Shown: one piece after another, positions 35,626 to 47,624 of the stretch
How positions within the stretch are numbered: position 1 is the stretch's first letter
Layout of the letters: every line of letters starts with the position of its first letter
Assembly: GCF_008831285.2 (NCBI RefSeq)
Contig: NC_045142.1
Span: 10,721,952 to 10,785,951 of the forward strand
DNA length: 64,000 bases
Direction of reading: 5' to 3'
Source of the DNA: Nymphaea colorata
Taxonomy: Eukaryota > Streptophyta > Magnoliopsida > Nymphaeales > Nymphaeaceae
The notes under the pieces: generated by a model
Seen by the model: only the letters and a program-made list of their open reading frames with translations
Database searches by the model: none
What the model was told of the DNA's origin: nothing
Translations under genes and position numbers: made by a program

Positions 35626-37785
35626 TCGCTTCCCCAGACTGAGCAAAATCTGGCTCTGATACCAGTTGTCACGGGTCAACTCCTTCAGACCGCGCGGCGC
35701 GGCAAACTCTCGCCAGTAAGCCGCAAGCCTTCGCCTCGTTCAAGTGGGCGCAGATCACTTGAATGCTTTCTCGAAAACAAAGAACACAAATTGTACAAAG
35801 AGTGTGGAAAGAAAACTCGCAATATATTCACTTCAAGAAGATGAGTACATCACAAGGGAAGCAAGTAAGCTTTTAACTTTACTTACATATGATGGCCGAA
35901 GCCGCTTAAAGAATTTCCATGCTGACCATCCAAAACAAGGAATCCCAATATTACACTTAGGGAGACGTTTCGGGAGGGTACTCCGACACAGGTGAACAAT
36001 AAAGCTTACACCAAGACTCAATATAAGCAAAGAAAGTACATTACAAAGCAAAGGACTGTACAGACTCTAGATGCAGGGGAACATTCCAAACCCTTCAGAA
36101 AATCCATGCCAAAGTCTTCTTAAATGGGTACCAACAGAACATATCCATAGCCACCATGCTGGTCAACCTCTATGCTCTCTCTGTCTTCGGCAACCTTCAG
36201 TTGGCTTGCTTGATTCTGCAGCAGCTCCGCAAGCCGAGCGTCCACATCTGGAATTCCATTATCAGGGCCTTCTCCCAGAGCCCATCCCTCCCGTTGGAAG
36301 CAGTTTTTAATTACAACAGAATGGTGGGAGCCTCTTTCTCTCTCGATTAGTACACCTTCTCCTTGGTGCTCAAGGCCTGCACTAGAGCTGGCCTGCTGCA
36401 GAAGTGCAAGGAGGTCCATGCGTCGATTAGGAAACGCGGGTTCTCCACGGACGTCATCGTGCCGACGAATATGCTCCATGCTTATGCAGGAAACTCTTTA
36501 ATGCAGTGTTGCCGCCAACTGTTCGACGAAATGCCTTGGAGAGAGTCGTTTGCTGGAATGCCATGCTGGCTTGCTATTCACAGGCCGTGCTTCACGGGGA
36601 AACGTTGCAGACTTACGCAGAGATGCTGGATGCTGGAGTTGCTATCGACGAATTTACAATAGTCAGCTTACTTTCTTCATGCGCCCATGTTTGGTGCTTT
36701 GGAGCTTGGCGAGCAGATTGATTGGTTTGCTCGAAGAAATGGGTTTCTTGATAACATTTATGTTGGCAATGCCTTGATCGACATGTATGCAAAATGTGGG
36801 TGCATTGGAGGAGCTAGCCATGTTTTTGAAGGCATGCAACACCGGGATGCCTATACATGGAATACACTGATTGTTGGTTTGGGTACCCATGGCTGTGGTG
36901 ACAAGGCGATTGCAGTTTTTCAGCACATGCGTGCTGCTGGATTCAAACCTAATTCCATTTCCTTCCTTGGGGTGTTTTGTGGATGCAGCCACCAAGGTCT
37001 AGTTAAGGAAGGGGAAGAGTGCTTCATGAGAATGAGCAGTGAATTTTGTTTGCAGCCTGATATTAAGCATTATGGGTGTATGGTGGATCTCTATGGCCGT
37101 ACAGGCGAACTTGAAAAGGCATTTGAGATGGCTCAAGAGATCCCAGCTGGTGCTGTTGCTGATGCTGATGCAATAATATGGCAGACTCTGCTTGGTGCCT
37201 GCAGGATTCACAAAAGTTTGAAATATGGTGAAATTGCAATGCAGAATCTAATGCAATTGGGTGAACATAATGCAGGGGACTGTTTTCTTCTTGCTGGAAT
37301 CTACGCTGATAACGGTAATACCCAGGGAGTGGCTAAGATGAGGAAGATGGTTAAAGACCAGGGGATCAGAACAAAACCTGGATGGAGTTGGATCGAAGCT
37401 GATGGTGGTGTTCACAAGTTTGTTGTAGGGGATCATTCACACCCAAGTTCGAAGGAGATTCATGAGAAAGTAAGAGAGATCATGTGCAGAGTAGGATACA
37501 GTGAACAATCTTCTGAGCCAATGTTTATGGTGGACTCGGAAGAGGAATGCATTGGGAACTAGGGAAATTATCATCTCAGTGAGATGTTAGCCATTGCTTT
37601 TGGTTTGTTAAGGACACCAGGTGGTGTGACGCTTCGGATAGTAAAAAATTGGAGGGTATGCAGGGACTGTCATGCTAAGACCAAACTCGTCTCAAGGGTT
37701 TACAACAGAGAAATAATAGTTAGGGACAGGGTCAGATTTCATCATTTTGAAACTGGACTTTGTTCCTATAAAGTTTATTGGTAAA

Positions 37786-39150
37786 ATGCTTACAAATTTT
37801 GCATGTAAAATTGTTACTTGTTAGCCATGGCTAAAGATACATATTGATGAATTGATTTGCTAAGAAGCGCAAAAGTTGGGATGGATTTTCAAACACGGTA
37901 ACAAAGGGATGAGTGCGTCAAATTAGTTAAGATGTCTGAATTTGAAAATATCCATTGGAGAAAGCATGTGCAAAGAATTCTCATCCCTGCCTTGTGGTTG
38001 AAGAATCCATTCTTACAGTGGTTTGAGATTTTGTGATAAATGCTATTTTTTTTTTTAACCAGGACTAGTTCATCTACATGAGAAAATACGTTAATATTAT
38101 TTAAAATATAATTGCAGGTTTCTTTCTTTTCAAGAAGTTGCCATTTTGTTAGAAAAGGAACTCCACTTTCACCTTAAAAATTAGAACACAAGAAGACCGA
38201 CATAGATTCAACAATATCAATGGCCTTACCACCCACCTCTAAGAGGGTGATAGAGGATGAACCTGGCAGGGGAGATCAATAAGTTTAAACAAAAAAAACC
38301 TACATTTTTGAATTTTCTAGTGTTGCTCTAAGTTTTTGCTACCTTTTTAGTCCTTACGGCATGCACGGAACTAGGTTGTGTTTAACTCCTCGGATCTTGA
38401 TCAGAAGCTGCATAAAAAGGTGCGCTTTGGGAGATCCTCAGTAGCATGGATAAATCCATGCTACACGTTAAAAACCATGGTTTCAAGGTTGGTTGGGGAG
38501 GTGGTCTGATCTTAAATCAATGGATCTGAGATCAGTGGTGAAACAAATGCACCTAAAGGGCTGCTTGGTTGGGAATTAGGATCCATGTATTTAATATTTA
38601 GTAACTGAACCTGGATTTTTTTTTTTTTTTTTTACAATTATAGAACCAAATCTTTCAAGATCCTGTAAATGGGGGCTTAAAGATAAAGTTGCAAGGCAAG
38701 GTTGGCTTTCTTAGGTTCAAGGCCATTGGAAGTACTAATCCACCTAGACCAGCAAAAACCCTTGATTATGCAGTGGCCGGGTTCTTACAGACTAGTGAAA
38801 CTTTCCATAACTACTATATATATGGTGAGCCCATGAGAAGGATGACTGAGATATTGAGTTTCAGCATTCAAGGCTGAAGACAATTTTTTTTGTTCTAATT
38901 TAATGACCTTGTCATTTAACCTTCCAATATTATGGAGGAAGCAATTTTGGTCGCGGGGCCATTCATCACTACGTCTTATGCATATGATGCACCTCTGGAT
39001 GAATATGGTACTGCAAGAAACAATCATAAAACATGACCAAATAGTAGCAGATTGAGTTTTCAAGCGCACTAACCTTGTATTCTTATAGTAATCTCTAAAT
39101 CTTACATGAACTAGCGGTATACTTTTTCTGTTTTGTTCCAGTTTCACACA
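37786..39150. other. intergenic, nothing recognised
   Basis: AT-rich DNA with T tracts at 38046-38060 and 38617-38633. The short ORFs here lack family resemblance or codon structure and are not called. Confidence 0.5.
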
Positions 39151-39151
39151 A

Positions 39152-40502
39152 TAACCAAGAAATGAAAGTGGGTCACTTGAGGAATTTTCATTCTGTCCTC
39201 AAGCAGACGGAGAAGGCTTTAATCTATGGTACTCGAAACAAAGTCATTCTTGGCCATGACTTAATGGTATCCTGTACAAACTTTTCTTTACATTTTTATT
39301 TTTACTTATGTGTAAGTAAGTTGACTGGCACAACACTATTTTTATTTATGTGTAAGTAAGTTGACTGGCACAACATATATTCACCTTACGAGATGAAGAT
39401 TGACATTAACTTATATTTCGAAAAGAAAGAGTTTTGTTTTCAAAATAGCCAATTGAATTGGTGTTCAATGAGTGGAATTGTCTAAACGCATAATTTCTTG
39501 TTTTTTAGGCGTTGGCACTTCCATCGTTGGCAAAGGTACAGCAGCCTTTTAGGCATGTCCATGTTGCATCGCTACCACCTAAAGATGGTTGCCGCTCTAC
39601 AGATTTCATGATCCAAATATTTTCCTTTTATTGTATGACGTGCATGAATAATTATCGTCTTCTTATTTATGTTGATTTTTAGGTAGGATGAGGTTTGTCT
39701 TTAATGATGTACCCTTGTGGTTCTCAATTTGTTCGCATGCTTAATTCCTTTTTCTTAGTTTAGGAATGGTGAGAAGCATTTGCTTACGCTACAACTTGTA
39801 CAAATTATTTAATTATCTGTTCTTTCTTGTAGAAGCTATTGTGGATATTCATTTGAAAAGGGGTTGATTTTTATGAGACTCAGCAGGGAATGCAAATGTT
39901 TAATTATGTTCTGTAGTTAAAACCAAGCTAGGAGCTAATTGTATTATTGTCAAGACTGAGACGGACTGCTGTGATATCACTGAAAGTAGAAAAAGTAATA
40001 TGTAGAGTTGAAGATCCTATTGAGCAGTTGGTAAAAAAAAAAGCTAGTATTGTCTTCATGTGATGCCTCAGCTAACAAGGTTTTATGTGCCTGCGCTTGA
40101 GCTTCCATACGCAAGAGAGGTTTGAGAGGCAGAAACTGTGAACTCAGGGCATGTGACTCCTAATGACATTTGTGGATTTGTTTCATTGTTTCTCCAACCT
40201 TTTATTTTTGTCTGCAAACACTTCTATTCTGTGTTTTTATTCCTATTAGCATGAAATGTTTTTTCTGTAATTTATTATAATATTGCATATGCTTCTATTC
40301 TGCCTTTCTAAGTTTATTTCATTAAGACGAATGGAAGCACAAAGACCACTAAAGCTGCGGTCTCTGCAGCCAGCAGTTGGCAGCTTGAGAAGCCCCAGTA
40401 GCCTATGGAAGGAGGAGATTAATGGCGGTTCGACTGACAGTGGAGCAGTTCCCTCCTCATCTCTCGCTAAGGAGTTTCCCGTACAAGCTGAATTTGGATA
40501 CA
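39152..40502 (+). pseudogene. possible exons of an unidentified gene
   Basis: Three segments have exon-like properties. 39142-39267 (acceptor TTCCAG, donor GTATCC) is open, with residues such as KQTEKALIYGTRNKVILGHD. 39510-39536 (acceptor TTTTAG, donor GTACAG) reads ALALPSLAK. About 40312-40502 (donor GTGTGT) reads MEAQRPLKLRSLQP onward. I do not recognise the family. The segments may belong to one decayed gene or be coincidental. A 43-bp tandem duplication (about 39296-39382) lies between the first two. Confidence 0.25.
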
Positions 40503-40831
40503 GGTGTGTTTGCTGCTTTAACTTTCTCAAACTCTCTTTGTATTGGAGAAGGAGCATGTAGGCAGTTGTTTTTACAACCGCACCACATGTACACAAAGAT
40601 TACGATTCAGTTGCTAAAAAACATGAACAGTCGCTATTGCCTGCACCGGTTCCAGGAAATAAAACCGTGGTTTTAGCTACGGTTTTCACCGTGCCTAATA
40701 ATAAGTCTACTTAGCAAAGGACGACGGTCAAACATGGACATTGGACACATGTCTGGTTATACTCTGCGTACACATGCTATGATTTTTCTCATCATAAGTG
40801 TCAATAAATAATTAACCAAGAAAAATGCCTC

Positions 40832-40872
<41 letters not shown>

Positions 40873-41206
40873 ATACACTTTGGTCAAAAATAAAAACGAT
40901 GCCTGTTGATTTTTTTGTACAGAATCTATTTTAAATACAATATAAACGTCTTAATATATTTATAAAGTCTATTTCGACTTTGATTCAAGTTGTTTTAATG
41001 AAAAATGTTGATTTTTTTATTATCATGCTATATTGGCCATTTATTTTTTCTTATTATAAGACCACCATTAAAGTCTAACAAATGATCAATTTAGTATATG
41101 TTTTGCATCAACCATTCTTAAGATCATATTTGATATAAAGTTAGATTGTAAAAAAAAAAAGACACTTTAAAAATCAAAGCCGAAGGGTATGGTTTTTATT
41201 TCTGAC
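40503..41206. other. intergenic, with (TA)n tract
   Basis: No gene is seen. A TA microsatellite spans 40836-40868. A short hairpin-like sequence (ACCGTGGTTTTAGCTACGGT) is near 40664. Confidence 0.5.
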
Positions 41207-41278
41207 TCAAGTACTTAATACAAGATAAAACAAGCATAAACAATTTGAACCAAGGGCATCTTTCGTAGCCCGAAAGTT

Positions 41279-41691
41279 CACTAGTGAAAACTTTGTGAAA
41301 GCTTTCGCCGACACATAGAGGATGTCGATAAAACCATTATTACTGACATCTAGGGATAAGGCGTTGATGAAAGGACAAAATATATCGACGCATACACCAA
41401 CCTCAGGAATGTTTTGTTGGAAAACACTTACACTGACGCAAGGTATAATACATGTCATAGGAAAACTTATTTTTACCAACATTTGTTTCCCCACTGTTGG
41501 TAGAAACAGATTTTCAACGATATGTATCTCGCACGCGTCGATGAAAGGCCAATATTCATCGACGTCTTCATCCGGGCATAAGTAAAAGTCAATTTTCATT
41601 GACATCACCTTTTGGACATCTGTAATGGACTTTCACCTACGATCATTTTCCCATGCGTCGATGACTCCATGTTTTTTTTTTTTTTTCAGTA
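41279..41691. mobile_element. short CACTA-like element, degenerate
   Basis: It starts CACTAGTGAAAAC and ends in a T tract followed by CAGTA. It contains many subterminal motifs of the ATCGACG/GTCGATGAA type in both orientations, a pattern typical of En/Spm-like non-autonomous elements. The homologous position in unit B (about 58540-58660) lacks it, which supports insertion. The right terminus and the 3-bp duplication are not clean. Confidence 0.5.
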
Positions 41692-41874
41692 ATTGTAGAC
41701 AGAAAATCAAAATTTAAACATTTATGTTCCATTCCGGTTCTTGAAACAGCCAAAAAACAACTTGAGCGCCATTCCATAGAGCATTGTGAAGGCCAGGAAC
41801 CTGTCCAAAGAGTGAATTGGGTCTTGAAACAGAAAATTCAGTTCACCGCGCCAGTTGATTGTAGTAAAAACGGA

Positions 41875-41884
<10 letters not shown>

Positions 41885-41914
<30 letters not shown>
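41885..41914. repeat. (AT)n microsatellite
   Basis: A pure TA/AT dinucleotide run inside unit A; the corresponding place in unit B has no such tract. Confidence 0.9.
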
Positions 41915-41917
<3 letters not shown>

Positions 41918-42210
41918 ATTGTCAAAGTAACCAACCCAATCCACTTTCACCAGGGTCAAAGGCAGGAATTTTTTGTGGCAGGGGCCAAACTATAAAGTAG
42001 CTAGTATTCAGATGACTCGTACCTATTAGATCACCCTAGACCTGGATGACCTACGACCAGAACATAGCATTCAAAACTTAAATTGTCCAGAGCCAGTTTA
42101 ATGAACCAGATCCAGAGTAATGACTCAAATCCAAATTATACTTCATAATTTTGGCTTACAAAATAAAAGTATAAAACCACGAAACCTCGTTTTCCCACTT
42201 TCTTACAACT

Positions 42211-42575
42211 AGGGGTGTGCAAGAAGAGAGCCAAGCTCGAGCTTTATGAGGTGAGCTCCAGCTCGACTCGCTTAAGCTCATGTCCCCTAATATATGTATT
42301 TTGCTTAAAATTTTCACGTTTTTGTTTAAGCCATTTTAAGTTTTTGAAATTACACAAATAAGTATTAATGTTAAACTAGCATAATCAAGCTTAATCGAGT
42401 TGAGTTCATCCAACTCGAACTCAACTTGTTTACAAGCTTGAGTCATCAGTCAAGCTCAAACTCGACTCCTTTAACTTACAAATTCAGCTCGGATCGAGCT
42501 TAACAGAGTCGAGCTCGGGTCGAGCTTAACCGAGCAAGTTCAAGTTTGTTGAACATTCCAACTTGCAACGCCCCT
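42211..42575. mobile_element. GAGCTCG-rich small DNA transposon, probably hAT-type
   Basis: The left end AGGGGTGTGCAAG and right end CTTGCAACGCCCCT are imperfect inverted repeats. The interior is full of AAGCTCGAGC, GAGCTCGGGTCGAGC and related palindromic motifs, a composition familiar from plant hAT-type MITEs. The homologous spacer in unit B (59165-59375) lacks the element. No clear 8-bp duplication was found. Confidence 0.5.
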
Positions 42576-43332
42576 TTTCATTCTCTACTAGAAGTCCACA
42601 AAGGCATTAAACCTCATCAGAAAGCTGGCCCTTCTATCATTGGTCTATGATATCAATTGGTCTATGTTATCTATGACAGCGACAACCGCTAAGAAGTCTT
42701 AACATGTGACCAAGAAGAAGAAGAGGGAAGACAGAGTTAAGTGAACAAGTTGGCCAATGAAAACAGTTTGTAACTGCTCCATAGATATACATAAAAAATT
42801 AGGACATATTCATGCAACATTTTAACAAATGTTTATATATCTATTTTAATTTTATAAATTGTTCTTTTACCAAACATGCCTTAAAAGACATTGTTTTGTG
42901 TAAAATGTAAAGGCATTTTTTATCTTTTTATAAAATTCAACTTGTTAGCTAGCTCTTTTTGATAAAGGTTCTTTTTTTTTCATTTTTCAGTTAAAAGGTA
43001 TATTTTGATACTTTATTCCCCTTTTAAGGGTTTTTTTTATTTTCCTTTTAAGGTGAGTAGTTACTTTTTCATCGCCTCGAGAGGCCATAGTTGCCCTCCT
43101 GTGTCTCTAGCCCCCGGCTTACACCGATATAAGAAAACTTTCTTTTTATTATTATTATAATATATATATATATATATGTAAATATATATATATATATATT
43201 GAACCCAATATTTTTATAAATAAATGTTTTATTCAGTCTTCCAAGCAATTTAAATATTAATAGTTTATTGTAAGGCTACCAGTCATTGTTGTTCATTACG
43301 AACAATTCCTGTTTCTTCAACTGTCCCGTTAA
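42576..43332. other. P450-unit spacer, homologous to 59375-59850
   Basis: Non-coding. It shares AAGTCTTAACATGTGA and TTTTTCAGTTAAAAGGTATA with unit B. (AT)n runs lie at 43160-43199. Confidence 0.6.
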
Positions 43333-44426
43333 GGCCACGTTTGATAGCTTGGATTTTTTTGAGGGGAAAATTTTTCAACTGTAAACTGACAAGAGGGTAA
43401 AATTCCTTTTTCTTGTTTCACGTTATGTCTGATGGCCCGAAATTTTTTTGAGGGGGAAAAATTCCCATCTTCGTGCATAGGCTTCATCTTTCACTTGTAT
43501 AGCCATTTTGCTGCATCAACAGCAGACTTATACTCTCCAGCTCCAGCTTGAATGCTTTTGCAATTGCCTTTTCCCTTCCTGCTGCTTCACGCTTAACTTT
43601 ATCCAGCGCTGCCTTCATTTCCTCCTCCCGTTGTGAAGACGTTGTATTGGTTGTTTCCTGAAGATCAATTAGCACTCTCTCTGCATTACTTGCACGGACC
43701 TCTGTTGCGCTTGCTTTCTCTTGAACATTCTCCAGTTCAGATTTCAGTTTTTCAACCTCATTTTGCCTAATTAATTGCTGACTCTCTAGGTCACGAACAG
43801 TGTTCTCCAACTGCCACTTAAAAGATTGGAGAGATGTAATCTCATCTACAACACGAATCTCATTTGAGAGTGCAGCTATAGCATTTTTCCCTTCCCTACG
43901 CTCTTGCCCTTGGCCCTGATTCCCAATGACATCTTCGAAGACTTTTCATTTCCCTAAACGAACCAAGCTTGGTTCTTCAACGACAGTCGACACACGATTA
44001 TCAAGAAAACCGTTTGAAGCCAAAGATCATCACGACCCACCAACGAAGAACAATATACACTACTTCAAAAACCTCAACTTGCGAGGCTCCCCATGGAGCC
44101 GCGGAAGGAAAAACAGACGGCGATGTAGAGTAGGGAGAGAGAGGTTGGCATTCCTCAACTTCTTCCAAGGACCAGGACGACGGCTGAATGCAGAGCAGCA
44201 GCGGTAGTAGAGAGCATGGCGAGCAGTTGGGCGAGTGGTTGAAGAGGAACAAGAGTAAAAGGGGGCAAAAAATTTATCTTTGCAAAAAGTCGGACCCTCT
44301 AGGGTCCGATTTTTTTTCAGGAGAAATTTAGCCTCGATTGAACTTTTTACCGAGGGAAAGTTTATCGTAAGCTTTTTTCATTTTTTCCCTCTTGCACAGT
44401 ATTTCCTCCGGCCATCAAACATAGAC
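43333..44426. mobile_element. candidate gene-capturing DNA transposon in unit A
   Basis: The left end GGCCACGTTTGATAGC and right end GCCATCAAACATAGAC are imperfect inverted complements. Both ends are lined with short GAGGGGAAAATTT/AAATTTTTTTGAGG-type repeats. The interior contains a captured coiled-coil coding segment. No matching sequence is found in unit B between 59850 and 62500. The flanking target duplication is not clear, so the family (PIF/Harbinger or hAT) is undecided. Confidence 0.4.
43484..43952 (-). pseudogene. captured coiled-coil gene fragment
   Basis: A minus-strand open frame of about 150 codons (the annotatable ORF starts at 43810 but the same frame is open to about 43950) is heptad-rich. 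Examples are ALSNEIRVVDEITSL, LESQQLIRQNEVEKLKSEL and REEEMKAALDKVKREAAGREKA. It has the composition of a plant long coiled-coil protein and is unlike the surrounding AT-rich DNA. No start or splice context is convincing, so it is read as an exon fragment carried by the transposon at 43333-44426. The parent gene is not identified. Confidence 0.55.
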
Positions 44427-44793
44427 TTTGATGCAATCAAAATCCAGTCTTCGACGCAATCAAACAAAAGCGGCCAACCGCCTTTAAGTATGTGGGCCAT
44501 TGGGTTAGTTTCAAATAAATATCTTATATCAAACGTCCACACATTTTGGAAAGTCATTCCTTCACGTATCAGAATGTGGTTCAGAGAATGTGGTTTGTTT
44601 TAAAGTCAAAAACGACAGGCCGGTGCACCGTAGGCCAAAATAGACCCGCAGTCGGTACGGGCCCACTTTGGAATATGAGCGCAATTGATTACGATCGCTA
44701 CGACCGTTGTAGACGTGCTTACATTACACTCCACATTACTTAAGCGCCGGACGGGCCTTGTATTCCTTCTCCATCTGTAAGGAGCTGAGAAAA

Positions 44794-45942
44794 ATGGCGA
44801 ATCCACTCGAACTGTTTCTGTGGTTCGTTACTTTCTTGGCGTGCGTCTACAGTTTCCGTCTCTTCTCCGTAAAATCCAGCAAGCTTCCGCCGGGTCCCGT
44901 GGGTCTCCCGATCCTCGGCTCCCTCTTCCAGATTGGCACCAAACTCAATGAGTCCCTGGCGGAGCTTGCCAAGGTGTATGGCCCGCTGATGACGCTGCGG
45001 CTCGGCTTCAAAACCACGGTGGTCGTCTCCTCCGCCGAGATGGCCGCGGAGGTGCTGCAGAAGCATGACCAGGCCTTCGCAGGTATAACATTGCAAATGG
45101 GTGCAATCAATCAGCACGGTTCCAAGACTTAATTTGTCATTGAAGTAATCCCTTTCAGTCCATGGCAGCACAGCAATGTCCCTAAGCTTCTCTTCTTTCC
45201 TTAGCTGCAAGGGCAGAGGCAAGTGTAGGCTCGAGCGTGCAACTGCTCACATAGGCCCAATTGACGTCTCATTCTTATTTTCTCATTCTCATAATTGTTT
45301 AGTATCCTTCAACTAAAAATTTCTATTTAGTATCCCTCAACTAAAAATTTCATAGTTCAACCTAAGCTTGGCACAAGTTTGTGCATGATGCAAAAGTATA
45401 TAGGTTCATGTGCTTGATACATACCCCAAAGAGTGAGCCAAAAGTCTACATATCATGAACCTAGAGCTATACCCAGCACAGTTAGCTATATGTCATTTAA
45501 CTGTTCCATTAAGTCTTGTTCCATTAAGTCTTCCAGACTTAATTTTAGAGGTTCAATACCAAATGACCCCATAAATATTCTTCATAGTGAAGTAGATGAA
45601 ATGACCCACAAAGCCTTTAGTCTATTAAGAAAAGGTCACACCTTACAAGGGCAAAGAAGGAATTCAGTTTTTATAAAATGTTAAAAACATCCATTTTTTC
45701 AAAAATAGCCAAAATACCCTTCTAAGAAGCCTGTGCGACGTCCATTTCTCTATTTACTTCCAGTGTTTTCACAGTGGAAGTAGCATGAGTAAACTATCCG
45801 ACTGGATTTGGATGATTCAGATGCCATCTCCAATGGGAACTGACCTCCAAACCAATTCAAGCATGAATGAAAACTGCGTACATGGGCATATCAATGGCAC
45901 GGTTATTAGCGAAAAAAAATTATGAATTTGTATTATATGAAA

Positions 45943-45982
<40 letters not shown>

Positions 45983-47624
45983 TGATATATATCTGTGATC
46001 CTTATGTTCGCATCTTCCTTCGTAGGGCGAAGCGTCATGGACGCAGCCAGCCCATTTGACCACTCCAAGTGGGCGCTGGGGTTGGGACAGAACGGCCCGA
46101 GATGGCGAGAGATGAGGCGCATCTGCAACAGTGAGCTGCTCACTCCCCGAAGGCTGGACTCACTGAGGGGGCTGCGTGAACAGAAGGTGCAGGAGCTGCT
46201 GCGCCATGTCCGAGAGGCTTGTCAAGGCGGCCAAGCAGTGAACGTCGGCGAGTGCTCCATGACGACCGCTCTAAACTCCATCTCCAACACCCTCTTCTCC
46301 CAGGACACCATGGGCCTCGGCTCGGACTCTGTCACCGAGTTCAGGGCATTGTCTTTGGACTTGGCCATTGCCCTTGGCTCACCAAACATCTCAGACTTCT
46401 TCCCGCTGCTGAAGTACATAGACCCACAAGGGATCAGGCGCCGAGCAGAGGTCTGCATCAAGCGGTTCTATGAGTTGTTGGATGAGATCATAGAGAAACG
46501 CAATACGTTGTATTCTACCAGCAAGGTAGGGAAAAAAGGTGACTTCTTGGATGTGCTTCTAGAGCTGAGCACGAAGCCGGGGTCAGAGTTCAAAAAGGAA
46601 TGCGTCAAGCCCTTGTTACTGGTATGGTTTGATAAGCTTCTCTTACTTTCTTCTCATAGGTTGTTTTATGGAAGTCATACGAGACCCTCAAAAAGGAGTA
46701 TCATAGTTAGTCGGTTGGTAAGATGTGAAAATTCAATTTTTAGTTTGATTCATGTAAGTGTTATTTCTCTAAACTATAAAAAATGGACGTGTGTCTAATT
46801 AATGAGTATACAATGGATGTGTGGCACTCTACTTTCACTTTGGTTTTACTATAACCTTAAACTAGGAGAGTAGAGAAAGGAGAGGTTTTAACCTTTGCAC
46901 TAGAAGTTAGAGGACGCCATGAATATGTGAATCTAATCCTATTCGAATTGAAAAGAAATATTAATTTATAAATTGATCATTCATGATTGGCTCAAGCAAT
47001 TCTATGCAACAGGAAATGTTCCTTGCCGCCACTGACACAAGCTCCAGTACTATTGAATGGGCAATGGCTGAACTGCTCCTCAACCCTAAAAAAATGGAGA
47101 TCCTACGTTTGGAACTCAAACAGATCATCGGTGAAGATCGTGTGGTTCAGGAGACAGACATTCAACAACTCCCTTACTTGCAGGCGGTCGTGAAAGAGAC
47201 CCTGAGGTTGCACCCACCAATTCCCCTTCTTGTCCCCCATAGAGCGGATGCCACCACAAAGGTCGGCGGATTCACCATCCCGAAACATACGGAAGTACTC
47301 GTCAATGCATGGGCGATCGGCCGTGACTCCGCCTATTGGGAGAACCCGACAGCTTTCTTGCCAGAGAGATTTCTGGAGTCAGATGTAAATTTCAAGGGGA
47401 AGGATTTTCATTTCATTCCTTTCGGATCAGGAAGGAGGATGTGCCCTGGCATTCCTTTGGCCGTCCGCACCGTTTATCTAGCTCTCGCTGCTCTCATCCA
47501 TTCTTTTGAGTGGAAGCTTCCAGAAGGGATGTCGCCAGAAAAACTTGATGTAGAGGAGTACTTCGGGCTCACCATGCGCAAAGCTGTGCCTCTGCTGGCT
47601 GTTGCCACTCCTATAGCAACGTGA
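44794..47624 (+). CDS. cytochrome P450, CYP76-family-like (3 exons, complete)
   Basis: The exons are 44794-45082, 46026-46621 and 47013-47624. All boundaries are GT/AG and the frames join cleanly to 498 codons plus stop, the normal P450 length. The N-terminal membrane anchor is residues 4-22, then the proline-rich hinge PPGPVGLP. The I-helix AATDTSSS begins exon 3. K-helix ETLR, PERF and heme-binding [10 protein letters not shown] with the ligand Cys follow. The C-terminal sequence is characteristic of CYP76, whose known members hydroxylate monoterpenols and other small molecules at the ER membrane using NADPH-P450 reductase. The substrate cannot be read from sequence. Intron 2 is at the usual CYP76 position; the additional 943-bp intron 1 after residue 96 is shared with copy 2. 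The ATG lies in AAAAATGGCG. Confidence 0.9.

Larger units (their letters stand above)
32883..36083 (-). mobile_element. non-autonomous chromovirus derivative (Ty3/gypsy), 3.2 kb, inside the PPR gene
   Basis: LTRs at 32883-33259 (377 bp) and 35667-36083 (417 bp) start TGTCACGG and end GAACA on the plus strand. The flanks carry a perfect TTCCA duplication (32878-32882, 36084-36088). On the minus strand the primer site CTGGTATCAGAGCCAGA lies next to the right LTR (35650-35666) and a purine tract (33262-33275) next to the left one. Coding content is gag, protease and the start of RT, then a jump directly into the integrase C-terminus and chromodomain. RT core, RNase H and integrase core are deleted, so movement would need a helper. 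The left LTR lacks about 44 bp present in the right one. Confidence 0.93.
32767..37785 (+). pseudogene. PPR protein of the PLS-DYW class, interrupted by a retrotransposon
   Basis: The first exon-like part is 32767-32882; the ATG at 32767 is the first after an in-frame stop. Removing the chromovirus and one TTCCA copy joins it in frame to 36089 onward, giving a continuous LLRWCTTFQ..IHAK reading typical of the N-terminus of these proteins. PPR motifs follow (VHIWNSIIRAFSQ, YTFSLVLKAC, VCWNAMLACYSQ, IYVGNALIDMYAKCG, AYTWNTLIVGLGTHG). Then come the E region and a DYW domain ([31 protein letters not shown]). DYW proteins act in organelle C-to-U RNA editing. Stops at 36348-36350 and 37559-37561, and frameshifts near 36545 and 36690, kill it. 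The HxE motif carries an extra residue (HLSE) and the final DYW triplet is VYW. The gene looks intronless, as is usual. Confidence 0.88.
41207..47624. repeat. segmental duplication, unit A (P450 copy 1)
   Basis: Blocks in this unit align in order and orientation with unit B (58505-64000). 41212-41235 matches 58507-58535, 41745-42170 matches 58660-59165, 42600-43010 matches 59375-59835, and 44715-46060 matches 62585-64000. Offsets grow from 17.1-17.3 to 17.9 kb because each unit gained its own insertions. Identity ranges from about 75% in spacers to over 90% in the P450 exon. The right limit is unknown because unit B runs off the window. Confidence 0.85.

Noticed and set aside
44740-45222. 160-codon minus-strand ORF opposite P450 exon 1 (also 62605-63096)
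   Set aside because: It is the antisense shadow of a conserved P450 exon; its conservation follows from that of the sense strand.
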